The notes: generated by a model from the letters alone, not told the origin. A stretch of DNA of 64,000 nt from Myxococcales bacterium (GCA_016709545.1 JADJMO010000034.1:16913-80912); one strand, 5' to 3'. Numbered from the stretch's first letter, positions 38,859 to 48,268 are shown. Made by a program: numbers and translations.

Positions 38859-40369
38859 GAGGTGGGCTCGAGGCGGGTGCTGGCCGGCGGGCCGAGGGTG
38901 GAGGTGCGAATGGACGACGGCGGGGGTTCGGCGGCCTGCGCGGGCATGCCGCGCACGATCTCCTTGGCGCGCGCGCTGCGGTCGGCGCGCTTGCCGAGGA
39001 TCGCCTGGTCGACCACGTAGTGGCCGTCGAGCAGATCGAGCCAGTCGAGCTCGAGCGGCACGGGCTCGCCGGTCGCCGACAGCTGCGGCGTGATGAACAC
39101 CCCGAACAGCGAGCCGCGCGCGCGAACCTCGGCGACCAGCGGGCGCGGCGCGTAGAACGCGGCCGACGTGATGAGGTGCACCACCGGCGAGCGCTTGTCG
39201 CGGCTCTTGAGCACCTCGAGCTCCGACACGAGCTGGCGGAGCACGCGCTCGGGGCTGCGGCCGCGCTCGCCGCGGAACGAGAGCACGTGGGGCAGGCTCG
39301 CCGCGAGGCTCTGCCGGCCGCGCCCGCGCGAGGCCGCCGCGGTCTCGTACAGGCGGCTGTCGAAGAAGCGGATGCGCACCTCCTCGCCCTCGAGCTCGAG
39401 CCGCTTGGCGAGGGCGATCGCGACGCCGCGCGCGAACGTGGTGCGGTCGCCGCGCATCGACGCCGACGCATCGACCAGCACGAGGTGCACGCGCGGCGCC
39501 TGGTCCTCGGCGCGCTCGCGGGCGTGGAACAGCACCTCGTCGTCGAGCAGGCGGCGGGCGAGCTCCTCGTCGTCCCAGGCGAGCTCGGTGAGCACGAGCG
39601 AGTCGAGGGACCCACGCCGCGTGAGGCCCTGGTAGCCGCCGGTGGCGTAGGTGCCCGGGGCCGATCGCCGCGTGGTCTCGAGCACCGAGGGCAGGAGCTC
39701 GAGCGAGAAGTTCACCACGTCGTTGGCCTGCAGCGAGGTGAGCGCGGAGAGCAACTCGACCTGCGCGAGGCCCGCGATCGCGCTCGAATCGCCGCGCAGA
39801 TCCGCGCTGCCCTTGCCGTAGACGGTGAGCAGCTGGAGCGTGTCGAGGTCGAGCGTGTCGAGCAGCACCAGGATCCGCGGCAGCCGCTCGACGAAGCGCG
39901 CGAGGAGGGCGAGCTCGGGCTCGAGGGGCAGGCGCTCGAAGGCCGAGGTGAGGTTGCGCTCGACCTCGACGGGCTCGGGCACGTCGGTGAGGAGCAGGCC
40001 GGGGCCGAGGTTCTGCGCGCCGAGGAGGCGCACGAGGAGCACCACCACGAGGTCGTCGCTGGGGCGCAGCTTGCGGATCTGCGCGACGGCCGGGTCCTCG
40101 TCGAGGGCCTGGATCGCGGCGACGTAGCGCGCGTGCGCCGGGCCCGTGTTGGCGCGACCGGCGAGGACGGCCTCGGCCTGGCGGCGCGCGCCGACGAGGC
40201 GCTGGTCCTGCGGCGCCGCGAGCACGAGGCCGACGTCGTGCAGGATGGTCGGCGGCACGGCCACCCCGAGGCGACCGAGGTCGCGCACGTAGCCGAGGGC
40301 GCGCCGGAGCCACGTGTCGGACGCGGACCGGACCGCCGACAGCATCAGCGCGCCGAGCCGAGGGTCCAT
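38855..40369 (-). CDS. von Willebrand factor A (MIDAS) domain protein
   Basis: 504 residues. A helical N-terminal region of about 280 residues precedes a vWA domain with the metal-ion-dependent adhesion site VHLVLVDASASM (D-x-S-x-S) and a later Thr/Asp-bearing VVHLITSAAFYA. The protein has no signal peptide, so it is cytoplasmic like the CoxE/YehP-type vWA proteins that work with AAA ATPases. No AAA gene is nearby. It starts 9 bases after the methyltransferase stop and overlaps the HEAT gene. Confidence 0.8.
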   Translation of the reverse strand: MDPRLGALMLSAVRSASDTWLRRALGYVRDLGRLGVAVPPTILHDVGLVLAAPQDQRLVGARRQAEAVLAGRANTGPAHARYVAAIQALDEDPAVAQIRKLRPSDDLVVVLLVRLLGAQNLGPGLLLTDVPEPVEVERNLTSAFERLPLEPELALLARFVERLPRILVLLDTLDLDTLQLLTVYGKGSADLRGDSSAIAGLAQVELLSALTSLQANDVVNFSLELLPSVLETTRRSAPGTYATGGYQGLTRRGSLDSLVLTELAWDDEELARRLLDDEVLFHARERAEDQAPRVHLVLVDASASMRGDRTTFARGVAIALAKRLELEGEEVRIRFFDSRLYETAAASRGRGRQSLAASLPHVLSFRGERGRSPERVLRQLVSELEVLKSRDKRSPVVHLITSAAFYAPRPLVAEVRARGSLFGVFITPQLSATGEPVPLELDWLDLLDGHYVVDQAILGKRADRSARAKEIVRGMPAQAAEPPPSSIRTSTLGPPASTRLEPTS

Positions 40370-40378
40370 GGTCGGCGA

Positions 40379-41464
40379 TTAGCACGCCGTCGCGCGGAGC
40401 AGCACGTTGCCCGGGTGCAGCTTGCCCGCGACGGGGCGCTGCTCGACCGAGAGGCCGAGCGCCTCGAGGTCCCGGGCCAGCTCCTTCGCCGGGCGGAAGT
40501 GGGTCGCGTCCGCGCGGTTCCAGCCGAGCTTCACCGCGAGGCGCTCGAGCCAGCGCGTCGTGCCGCTGCGGGCCTCGGCGTCGGTCTCGCGGACCAGCAG
40601 GCAGCCCCCCGGTCGCAGCGCCGCGCGCGCCCGCGCGAGCACCGCGCGCTGCTCCTCCACGGGGAAGTAGTGCAGCACGTCGACGAGGGTGATCGCGTCG
40701 CACGGAGGGATGGCGCAGTCGCGCACGTCGCCCTGCGTGACGGTGACGCGCAGACCCCCGGCGGCGACGCGGCCGGCGTCGGCCTTCTTCGCGTCCCACT
40801 CGAACCCGATCAGCGTGCGGCGCGTGCCGAGCAGCGCGAGCAGGATCGGCAGGGTCGCGAGCCCGGTGCCCAGATCGACCACCGTGATCGCGTCGGGGAG
40901 CTCGCCCGCGATCGCGCGGTACACCGGGTCGAGGCGCGTCTTCCAGGTCACGTAGTGGCGCAGGCCGGGCGGGGCCTCGCGGTAGCGCGCGACGGTCTCT
41001 TCCAGCGCCAGCGTCGTCGCGTCGCGTCCGACCGCCGCGCGCCGCCGGGCGATCGAGGCCACCGACGCGCCGATCGCCACGCCGATCGCGCCGCCGACGA
41101 ACGGCGCGCCCACGAGCCACGCCACGAACAGGCGGGGGGCCACCGCGAACGGCGAGCTCGCGTGCAGCGCCGCGCGGTCGAAGGGCAGGGCGCTCCCGAA
41201 CACGAGCTTGCCCCCCACCGCCACGCAGGCCGCGCCGAGGAACGGCGCGAGCGGCGGGATGGAGATGTTCGCGGCCGCGTACATGGCGACCACGTTGAGG
41301 CGGAACACCGTGGCGAGCCCGAGGCACACGAAGAAGTGCAGGCCGAACAGCGGCGTGCTCCCGACGATCGCGCCCACCACGCAGGCCGCGAAGAGTCGGC
41401 CCGGCGAGGCGTGCAGCCGGGCGATCGAGAGAATCGCGCGATGGAGCCGCGAAAGGGACCGCAA
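40379..41464 (-). CDS. DUF2062 membrane domain fused to class I methyltransferase
   Basis: 361 residues. Residues 1-150 are a DUF2062 domain with four hydrophobic helices (GRLFAACVVGAIVGSTPLFGLHFFVCLGLA, ANISIPPLAPFLGAACVAVG). Residues 170-361 are a SAM-dependent methyltransferase with motif I ITVVDLGTGLATLPILLAL, the acidic post-I GFEWD, motif II DAITLVDVLHYF and LRPGGCLLVRE. The fusion places a methyltransferase at the membrane; the substrate may be a lipid or membrane-linked metabolite. First gene of a probable four-gene operon, and divergent from scpA. Confidence 0.85.
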   Translation of the reverse strand: MRSLSRLHRAILSIARLHASPGRLFAACVVGAIVGSTPLFGLHFFVCLGLATVFRLNVVAMYAAANISIPPLAPFLGAACVAVGGKLVFGSALPFDRAALHASSPFAVAPRLFVAWLVGAPFVGGAIGVAIGASVASIARRRAAVGRDATTLALEETVARYREAPPGLRHYVTWKTRLDPVYRAIAGELPDAITVVDLGTGLATLPILLALLGTRRTLIGFEWDAKKADAGRVAAGGLRVTVTQGDVRDCAIPPCDAITLVDVLHYFPVEEQRAVLARARAALRPGGCLLVRETDAEARSGTTRWLERLAVKLGWNRADATHFRPAKELARDLEALGLSVEQRPVAGKLHPGNVLLRATAC

Positions 41465-41524
41465 GGGCGTTTCCTAGCGTGGGCGCTTCATGCCGGCCAC
41501 GTTTCGGGCTATTCGTCAGGCCTG

Positions 41525-42379
41525 ATGGGCGGCGCGCGCAAGAAAGAACCGGCGACGGCGAAGGCCGCGCAGGAGGAGCGCCTCCCGTACCAGGACCACG
41601 GCGAGGCCACCTACCGCCTCGCCCTCGAGCAGGTGGCCTTCGAGGGCCCGCTCGATCTGCTGCTCCACCTCGTGCAGAAGCACGAGCTCTCGCTGATCGA
41701 TCTCCCCGTCTCCTTCGTGACGCAGAAGTACCTCGAGTACCTCGACATGATGCGGGTGCTGCAGATCGACGTCGCGAGCGAGTACCTCGTGATGGCGGCG
41801 ACGCTCGCCCACCTCAAGTCCAAGACGCTGCTGCCGCCCGACCCGAAGCAGGACGCCGAGGACGCGCTCGAGGGCGAGGAGCTCGATCCCCGCGAGGAGC
41901 TCATCCGGCGCCTGCTCGAGTACCAGAAGTACAAGGACGCCGGGAAGCGCCTCAGCGAGCGCGACGTCGCCGGTCGCGACGTGTTCGGTCGCCCGCCCAC
42001 GCCGCAGGGCACCTCGGCCGACGCGCCGCTCGCCGAGATCCCGCTCTTCTCGCTGCTCGAGGCGTTCCAGTCGGTCCTCTCGAAGTCGAAGGTCAAGATC
42101 CAGCACGAGGTCACGGCCGACCGCATCAGCATCACCGAGCGCATCCACGAGCTGTGCGAGGTGCTCAAGAGCAAGCCCAAGGTGCAGTTCGACGAGCTGT
42201 TCGACGGCGCGCAGACCCGCTTCGAGTACGTGATCACGTTCCTCGCGCTGCTCGAGATGACCCGCCTGCGCATGACGCGGGTCTACCAGTCGGAGGCGTA
42301 TGCCCCGCTGCACATCGAGCTCTCGGTGACGGACGACAGCTCCATGGCCGAGGCGATGGAGCGGCTCCCGCAGCTGTAG
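41525..42379 (+). CDS. scpA: Segregation and condensation protein A
   Basis: 284 residues. The N-terminal Smc-head-binding kleisin region reads FEGPLDLLLHLVQKHELSLIDLPVSFVTQKYLEYLDMM, followed by LVMAATLAHLKSKTLLPP, then an acidic linker and a C-terminal winged-helix (FVITFLALLEMTRLRMTRVYQSE as EYVITFLALLEM). It bridges the Smc dimer with ScpB in the bacterial condensin. scpB, usually next, is not adjacent here; the following gene is an outer-membrane-like protein. The ATG start is followed by the short basic stretch MGGARKKE. Confidence 0.92.
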   Translation: MGGARKKEPATAKAAQEERLPYQDHGEATYRLALEQVAFEGPLDLLLHLVQKHELSLIDLPVSFVTQKYLEYLDMMRVLQIDVASEYLVMAATLAHLKSKTLLPPDPKQDAEDALEGEELDPREELIRRLLEYQKYKDAGKRLSERDVAGRDVFGRPPTPQGTSADAPLAEIPLFSLLEAFQSVLSKSKVKIQHEVTADRISITERIHELCEVLKSKPKVQFDELFDGAQTRFEYVITFLALLEMTRLRMTRVYQSEAYAPLHIELSVTDDSSMAEAMERLPQL

Positions 42380-42417
42380 ACCGAAACGGACGACCCTGCG
42401 CGACGTATCTCCGGGTC

Positions 42418-43137
42418 ATGCGCCTCGTCCCGCTCGCGATCTGTCTGCTCGTCCCCACCCTCACGGCTGTCGACGCCGATGCGTGCGGCCTCTCGCCGCC
42501 GATCGGCCCGAACGGGCTGCCGGGCGTGTGCCGGGGCGAGAGCTCGACCGTTCGGGTGCGCGTCGGGCTCTCGGTGGGTGGGACCGCGACGAAGATCAAA
42601 TTCGGTGACGAGCGCGCCGACCTCCTGCAGGGCGCCACCGTGGCGACGCTCGACGTCTCCCCGCTAGACGCACTCACCCTCAGCGGGGCGTTCGGCGCCG
42701 CCCTCGGGGGCCGGGTCGACTTCCGCGAGGTCCGGCACGATCTCCGCCCCGGCTACCTCGGGGGCCTCGGCGTCTCCTACCGGCTGCTGGACGGGCGCGG
42801 AGCGCTGCCGTTCGCCCACGCCTCCTTCACCTACTCGATCGCGCGCGCCACGACCCGCGCGCCCGACGCGACCGAGGCCACGTTCACCTCGAAGGACTGG
42901 CGGGTGGGGCTCTCGATCGGCAAGGTCGTCTTCGGCCGGGTGGCACCCTACGTGGTCGGGCGCTTCTTCGGCGCGGGCACCGACTGGAGCGTCGGCGGCG
43001 GCAAGGGCTCCGACGCCTTTCGCTATCACGTCGGCGTGGGCAGCGCGTTCGCGCTCGGGGACCACCTCGACGGGTTGCTGGAGGCCGCTGTGCTCGGAGA
43101 GCGGCGGCTCAGCGTCGGTCTCGGCTGGACGCTGTAG
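42418..43137 (+). CDS. Outer-membrane beta-barrel-like protein
   Basis: 239 residues with a signal peptide (LVPLAICLLVPTLTAVDADA). The mature part alternates polar and hydrophobic residues with Gly and aromatic turns (VRVRVGLSVGGTATKIKFGD, YLGGLGVSYRLLDGRG, FAHASFTYSIARATT, GRVAPYVVGRFFGAG), and ends in LSVGLGWTL, so six to eight amphipathic strands ending in a Trp-Thr-Leu motif suit a small barrel. No family is recognised with certainty. It is 38 bases downstream of scpA. Confidence 0.6.
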   Translation: MRLVPLAICLLVPTLTAVDADACGLSPPIGPNGLPGVCRGESSTVRVRVGLSVGGTATKIKFGDERADLLQGATVATLDVSPLDALTLSGAFGAALGGRVDFREVRHDLRPGYLGGLGVSYRLLDGRGALPFAHASFTYSIARATTRAPDATEATFTSKDWRVGLSIGKVVFGRVAPYVVGRFFGAGTDWSVGGGKGSDAFRYHVGVGSAFALGDHLDGLLEAAVLGERRLSVGLGWTL

Positions 43138-43140
43138 CGA

Positions 43141-45405
43141 TCAGCCGAGCTGCTTCTTCAGGATCTCGTTGACCACCTTGGGGTTTGCGCGGCCCTGCAG
43201 GGACTTGATGACCATGCCCACGAGCGCGCCGACCACGTTGGCGTTGCCGGCCTTGTAGCGGGCGACGGTGTCGGGGTTGTCGGCGAGCACCTGGGCGACG
43301 GCGGCCTCGACGGCCCCGGCGTCGCTCACCTGGGAGAGGCCCTTCTCCTTCACGATCTCCGCGGGGCGCGCGCCGCGCACGAACATCTCGGCGAGCACCT
43401 CCTTGGCGAGCTTGGTCGAGAGCGTGCCGCTCGCGACGAGCGGCGGGAGTTCCCCGAGAGCGGCCCCGTCGAACGGTGCCTTCTCGAGGCGACGCGCGCG
43501 CAGCTCGCGCACGACGTCGTTGGCGAGGAGGCTCGCGATGGGCTTCGCCGCGGCGCCCGCCGCGAGAGCTCCCTCGAACAGCGCAGCCAGCGCGGGCTCG
43601 CTGCTGATCACGCGGGCCTCGTCGGCCGAGAGCGCGTGCTGCTCGGCGAGGGCCTTGGCGGCGGGCGTGAGCTCCTTGGCGTCGCCCTTCGGCGCGGCGG
43701 CCTTGGCCTCTCTGGGCTTCGCTTCGGCCTTCACGGGCTCGCTCTTGCCGACCAGCTTCGCCCAGCCGTCCTTGAGGGCGACGGTGCGGTTGAAGACCGG
43801 CGCGCCGGGGCGCGTGTCGGGGTCGACGAAGAAGAAGCCGACGCGCTCGAACTGGTAGTGCTGCCCCTCGGCCGCGCTCGACAGGGACGGCTCCACCTTG
43901 GCCTGCACCACCGAGAGCGAGTCGGGGTTGAGATCCTCGAGGAAGTCGCGGCCGCCGTCACCAGGGCTCTCCACGCGACACAGCCGGTCGTAGATGCGCA
44001 CCTCGGCGTCGAGGGCGTGCGCCGCGCTCACCCACTGGATGGTGCCGGCGACCTTCTCGCCCGCGGGCGCGGAGCCGCCGCGCGTGGCCGGGTCGTAGGT
44101 GCACACGAGGCGCGCGAGGTCGCCGTTGGCGTCCTTGATCACCTCCTTGCAGGTGACCACGTACGCGTGGCGGAGCCGCACGCGCTTGCCCGGCGAGAGG
44201 CGATGGAAATCTTTGGGCGGGTTCTCCAGGAAATCGTCGCGATCGACGTAGATCGTGCGGGAGAACGGGACCTTGCGGGAGCCCTCCTTCGGGACGTCGT
44301 GCGGCCAGTAGGGCGCGTCGAGCTGCTCGACCTCGCCCTCGGGGTAGTTCTCGATGAGCACCTCGATCGGCTTGAGGACGGCCATCACGCGCGGGGAGCG
44401 CTGGTTCAGGTCCTCGCGGATCACGTGCTCGAGGAGCGCCATGTCGACGATGGAGAGGTTCTTGGCGACGCCGATGCGGCTGCAGAACTCGGCGATCGCC
44501 TCCCTGGTCACCCCACGACGACGCAGGCCGGCGATGGTGGGCATGCGCGGGTCGTCCCAGCCGCGCACGAGCTTCTTCTCGACGAGCTCGAGCAGGCGGC
44601 GCTTGCTCATCACCGTGTACGAGAGGTTGAGCCGCGCGAACTCGGTCTGGCGCGGCACGTGCGGCACCTCGGTCGCGGCGACCACCCAGTCGTAGAGCTC
44701 GCGCGCGCTCTCGAACTCCATCGTGCACAGCGAGTGCGTGATCTTCTCGAACGAGTCGCTGAGGCAGTGCGCGTAGTCGTAGAGCGGGTAGATGCACCAC
44801 GCGTCGCCCGTGCGGTAGTGGTGGGCGTGCTTGATCCGGTAGAGCGGCGGGTCGCGCATCTTCATGTTGGGCGACGCCATGTCGATCTTCGCGCGCAGCG
44901 TGCAGCTGCCCTCCTTGAACTCGCCCTTGCGCATGCGGCGGAAGCGGTCGAGGTTCTCCTCGACCGAACGGTTGCGATACGGGCTCTCCTTGCCGGGCTC
45001 GCCGACCTTGCCGCGGTACTCGCCCATGTCGGCCTCGGTGAGGTCGCACACGTAGGCGCGGCCCTTCTGGATGAGACCCTCCGCGAGCTCGTAGAGGCGC
45101 TCGTAGTAGTCGGAGGCGTAGAACATGTTCTGCCCCCACTCGAACCCGAGCCAGCGCACGTCGCGCTGGATGGCGGCGACGTACTCCGGGTCCTCCGTGG
45201 TCGGGTTGGTGTCGTCCATGCGGAGGTGACACACGCCGCCGAACTGCTTGGCGATGCCGAAGTTGAGGTGGATCGACTTGGCGTGCCCGATGTGGAGGTA
45301 GCCGTTGGGCTCGGGCGGGAAGCGCGTGCACACGCGGCCGTCGTGGAGGCCGGCCGCCACGTCGGCGCCGATCATGTCGCGGATGAAGTCGCTCGGCTCG
45401 GTCAT
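43141..45405 (-). CDS. glnS: Glutaminyl-tRNA synthetase with C-terminal GatB/YqeY domain
   Basis: 754 residues. The class I signature is PPEPNGYLHIGHAKSIHLNFG (HIGH at residues 38-41) and the KMSKS loop is VMSKRR. The anticodon-binding barrels extend to about residue 560. The C-terminal 190 residues are a YqeY/GatB-tail domain, preceded by an Ala/Lys linker and ending NANVVGALVGMVIKSLQGRANPKVVNEIL. Similar fusions are known in Deinococcus, where the tail helps tRNA-Gln binding. It charges tRNA-Gln in the cytoplasm; a tRNA-Gln(CTG) gene lies 13 kb away. Confidence 0.95.
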   Translation of the reverse strand: MTEPSDFIRDMIGADVAAGLHDGRVCTRFPPEPNGYLHIGHAKSIHLNFGIAKQFGGVCHLRMDDTNPTTEDPEYVAAIQRDVRWLGFEWGQNMFYASDYYERLYELAEGLIQKGRAYVCDLTEADMGEYRGKVGEPGKESPYRNRSVEENLDRFRRMRKGEFKEGSCTLRAKIDMASPNMKMRDPPLYRIKHAHHYRTGDAWCIYPLYDYAHCLSDSFEKITHSLCTMEFESARELYDWVVAATEVPHVPRQTEFARLNLSYTVMSKRRLLELVEKKLVRGWDDPRMPTIAGLRRRGVTREAIAEFCSRIGVAKNLSIVDMALLEHVIREDLNQRSPRVMAVLKPIEVLIENYPEGEVEQLDAPYWPHDVPKEGSRKVPFSRTIYVDRDDFLENPPKDFHRLSPGKRVRLRHAYVVTCKEVIKDANGDLARLVCTYDPATRGGSAPAGEKVAGTIQWVSAAHALDAEVRIYDRLCRVESPGDGGRDFLEDLNPDSLSVVQAKVEPSLSSAAEGQHYQFERVGFFFVDPDTRPGAPVFNRTVALKDGWAKLVGKSEPVKAEAKPREAKAAAPKGDAKELTPAAKALAEQHALSADEARVISSEPALAALFEGALAAGAAAKPIASLLANDVVRELRARRLEKAPFDGAALGELPPLVASGTLSTKLAKEVLAEMFVRGARPAEIVKEKGLSQVSDAGAVEAAVAQVLADNPDTVARYKAGNANVVGALVGMVIKSLQGRANPKVVNEILKKQLG

Positions 45406-45540
45406 GGAGCCGCGACTCTAGCAGCCCGAGGGCCATCGAAGAATGGCGCTCGGGCTCGAGACCAAGCACCGGCCAACGTAGAGGCTGTTCTCTGGGCTCG
45501 CGAAGTGGGGCCGCTCCGAGGCTCGAAATGTGGCCTTCCG

Positions 45541-45612
45541 TACGAACCGTTGGAGCCCGCCGCGAGGCGGGCTTGCCCCCGCAGTCGGTGCCCCGTGCTT
45601 CAGCACGGGGGC
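45541..45612 (-). repeat. REP-like element, copy E with compensatory stem change
   Basis: Inverted orientation relative to copy A. Hairpins: AGCCCGCC-GCGA-GGCGGGCT (45554-45573) and CCCCGTGCT-TC-AGCACGGGG (45591-45610). In the second, both arms differ from copies A/B/D (CCCCGGGCT/AGCCCGGGG) at matching positions, so pairing is kept. The centre CTTGCCCCCGCAGTCGGTG matches the reverse complement of copy A. It lies between glnS and the GlmS-like gene. Confidence 0.85.
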
Positions 45613-45628
45613 CTTCGAGACGAGCAGC

Positions 45629-48238
45629 CTAGTCCACGGTGATCGACTTGCTCACGTTCTTGGGCACGTCGGGGTGGACGCCGTGGTCCTCGACGCCGAG
45701 GCGGTCGAGGTAGCGCTTCTTGAGCAGGCTCATCTCGAGCGCCAGACGCTGCAGCACCACCGTCGCGGAGAAGGTGGTGAGGAGGGTGTCGTTGGTGCGC
45801 GGGAGCGCGACGAACACGGACTGGTACGACGGGTTGTCGACCGGCGCCTTGGTGGCCGCGCCGCGCAGGGCGGGGTGCTCCTCGGCGATCATGACCGTGC
45901 GCGAGCCGCGGATCTTGTGGGTGTTCACCTGCGAGACGGTGAGCGCGACGTCGCGCTCGTCGGGGCCCGTCACGTAGATGAGCGGGTAGTCGGCGTAGAG
46001 CTCGCGGACCAGCGCCGCGCGGTCGAACGTGCGCTCGAACACCGCGCGCTCGGCCTCGGTGAGCGAGAACGGCGTCTGCGTGGAGAGCACGCTCTCGGTC
46101 GCGACCTGCACGAGGCGGCGCAGCGAGTCGGGCCCGAGCCCGGCGCTCGCCGCGGCCACGGCCAGCGCCTCGAGCGTGCGCCCGAGGTGCTCGAGCATGT
46201 GGGCCACCTCGGCCGGACCGAGCACGGTGTTGAACCCGAGGATGGTGTTGGGGCCGTGCTTGAACTCCGAGGCCTCGAAGCCCTCGGTGTGGTTGAGCAG
46301 CACCTCGCGGATCTTGAGCGCGCCCTCCTTGGCGACGGCGGTGAGGCGGGTCGCGAGGATGTGGATGCTCGGGCAGAGGAACAGCTGCTTGGCGGCGACG
46401 GCCACGTCGGCCTGGGTGACCTCGACCGTCTCGCGGATGAGCGCGGGCAGGGTGCGGAGGTTCTCGCGACGCACCTCGAGGTCGCGCGCGGTGGCCTTGC
46501 GCGCGGCCTCGTCGGAAATGGTGTCGAGCCGCCGGGTCGCGAACCGCAGCGCGAGGCAATAGAACACGACCAGCTGGTTCATGAAGCTCTTGGTCGCGGG
46601 CACCGCGATTTCGGGCCCGCAGCGGAGCGGGATGACGAGATCGCACTTCTCCTGCGCGAGCGTGGAGTTCACGTTGTTGACGAGGCCGACGCGCTTGATG
46701 TCGTGCCCGGACGCGATGACGTCGTTGAGCACGTCGATCAGGTCCTTGGTCTCGCCGCTCTGGCTGACCGCGATGACGAGGTCGTGGTCGGCGAGCGACC
46801 GCGCGGACTGACCGCGGAACTCGCCGGGGAGGACGGGCAGGAGCTCCACGTGGGCGAGCTCGTTCCAGAACAGCGCGGCGGCCTTGGCCGCGTGGTAGCT
46901 GCTGCCGCAGCAGATCACGTAGATGCGGCCGCCGTGGGCCATGGCGTCGAGGCAGATGTCGGCGAAGCGCGCGATGGTCTTCTCGTGCTCGCGGACCTCG
47001 GCGGCCTCGAGCAGCGCGTCGATCAGGCGCACCGCGAGGACGTCGTTCTCGCCCCGGGCCATCGGCAAGAGGTCGGTGAGAAAGCCGGCTTCCGAGGAGT
47101 GCAGGTGGGGGGTCCGCGTGGCGTCGCGGCGCACGAGCTCGGGGGCCTCGGCGAGCAACCCGGCGAACGCGGGCAGATCGACGAGCTCGTGGAACAGCGC
47201 GCGGATGCGCTCGTCGTCGTACTGGTCGCGCAGCACGTCGAGCCGCGCGCCGAGCTCCGCGTTCTCGCCCCAGTGGGAGACGGCGCGGGCCTCCTCGGAG
47301 CCCCCCAGGAACAGGGTGACCACCTCGCGGCAGGTCTGCTCCTGCGCGCTGATCTCCTGGTCCATGAAGGTCTCGAACGGCGGGACGAGGGCGGTGTCCT
47401 TGGCGCGGAGGCGGCTCCGCACGGGCTCGCGCGAGACCACGTCGCCCGCCTTCATCTTCACCGGGCCGCTCGTCGTCTTGAGCGTGCGGTCCTCGATGCA
47501 ATGGATGTGGTGGTAGGTCGGGTCGTACTCGACGAACTCGCCCTCGGTGATCGGCACCACCACGCGGGTGAGCTTGAGGACGCTCGAGAGGTCGGACGAG
47601 GCGATGGCGAAGCGGCCGCCCACCCGGTCCTGTCCGATGCCGAAGTAGAGGCTCGAGCCCTGCTTGATCGACCACATCGTGCGGGTGACCGGGTCGACGA
47701 TCACGGCGGCGAACGAGCCCTCGAGCTTCTTGCGGGCCTCGAGGATGGCGCCGCGCATGCACGCCCGGCGCGCGGCGGTGTCGGCCGGCTTGTCGCGGTC
47801 CAACGCGCGGGCGAAGAAGTGCTCGATGGTGTGGACGACCATCTCGCCGTCGTTGTCGGAGAGCACCTGGTGGCCCTCGCTGGTGAGCCAGGCCTTGAGG
47901 TCGTCGCAGTTGGTGACGTTGCCGTTGTGCGCGCCGTAGAGGAAGGTCTTGCAGCGCACGACGTGGGGCTGGGAGTTGGCGTCGGTGACCGCGCCGAACG
48001 TGGCCCAGCGCACCTGCCCGCAGAACGCCCGGCCGCCTGCGCCGGTGATCCCGAGCTCGTGCACCATCACCGAGGGTGCGCCCACGCCCTTCATCAGGCG
48101 GACGTCGACCTCGTCGCCCTGGATGGCGGCGCCGGTCGAGTCGTACCCGCGATATTCGAGGGTCTTGAGGAGCTCGGCGGCGACCTGCCCGAGGTCGTCG
48201 CGGTGGTTCTCGTAGATCAGCCCGATGACGCCGCACAT
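45629..48238 (-). CDS. Enlarged GlmS-like glutamine amidotransferase/SIS protein
   Basis: 869 residues against about 610 for GlmS. The N-terminus MCGVIGLIYENH has Cys2 as the Ntn nucleophile, followed by LEYRGYDSTGAAI, VRWATFGAV and GAHNGNVTNCDDLK. SIS1 has ICCGSSYHAAKAAALFWNE and AVSQSGETKDLID; SIS2 has LTAVAKEGALKIREVLLNHTEGFEASEFKHGP. It ends in VPKNVSKSITVD, the GlmS C-terminal loop. About 250 extra residues sit between the amidotransferase and SIS domains and within SIS2. It should make glucosamine-6-phosphate or a related amino sugar; the insertions and Phe/Ala changes leave the exact product open. Confidence 0.82.
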   Translation of the reverse strand: MCGVIGLIYENHRDDLGQVAAELLKTLEYRGYDSTGAAIQGDEVDVRLMKGVGAPSVMVHELGITGAGGRAFCGQVRWATFGAVTDANSQPHVVRCKTFLYGAHNGNVTNCDDLKAWLTSEGHQVLSDNDGEMVVHTIEHFFARALDRDKPADTAARRACMRGAILEARKKLEGSFAAVIVDPVTRTMWSIKQGSSLYFGIGQDRVGGRFAIASSDLSSVLKLTRVVVPITEGEFVEYDPTYHHIHCIEDRTLKTTSGPVKMKAGDVVSREPVRSRLRAKDTALVPPFETFMDQEISAQEQTCREVVTLFLGGSEEARAVSHWGENAELGARLDVLRDQYDDERIRALFHELVDLPAFAGLLAEAPELVRRDATRTPHLHSSEAGFLTDLLPMARGENDVLAVRLIDALLEAAEVREHEKTIARFADICLDAMAHGGRIYVICCGSSYHAAKAAALFWNELAHVELLPVLPGEFRGQSARSLADHDLVIAVSQSGETKDLIDVLNDVIASGHDIKRVGLVNNVNSTLAQEKCDLVIPLRCGPEIAVPATKSFMNQLVVFYCLALRFATRRLDTISDEAARKATARDLEVRRENLRTLPALIRETVEVTQADVAVAAKQLFLCPSIHILATRLTAVAKEGALKIREVLLNHTEGFEASEFKHGPNTILGFNTVLGPAEVAHMLEHLGRTLEALAVAAASAGLGPDSLRRLVQVATESVLSTQTPFSLTEAERAVFERTFDRAALVRELYADYPLIYVTGPDERDVALTVSQVNTHKIRGSRTVMIAEEHPALRGAATKAPVDNPSYQSVFVALPRTNDTLLTTFSATVVLQRLALEMSLLKKRYLDRLGVEDHGVHPDVPKNVSKSITVD

Positions 48239-48268
48239 GGCGCCGCGTCTACCACGGGGAGGGTGCGT

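Noticed and set aside
37002..41327. A 1441-residue frame that would merge methyltransferase, vWA and HEAT regions
   Set aside because: Only its last 618 residues are protein-like; the upstream part is out of frame with the real vWA and methyltransferase genes.
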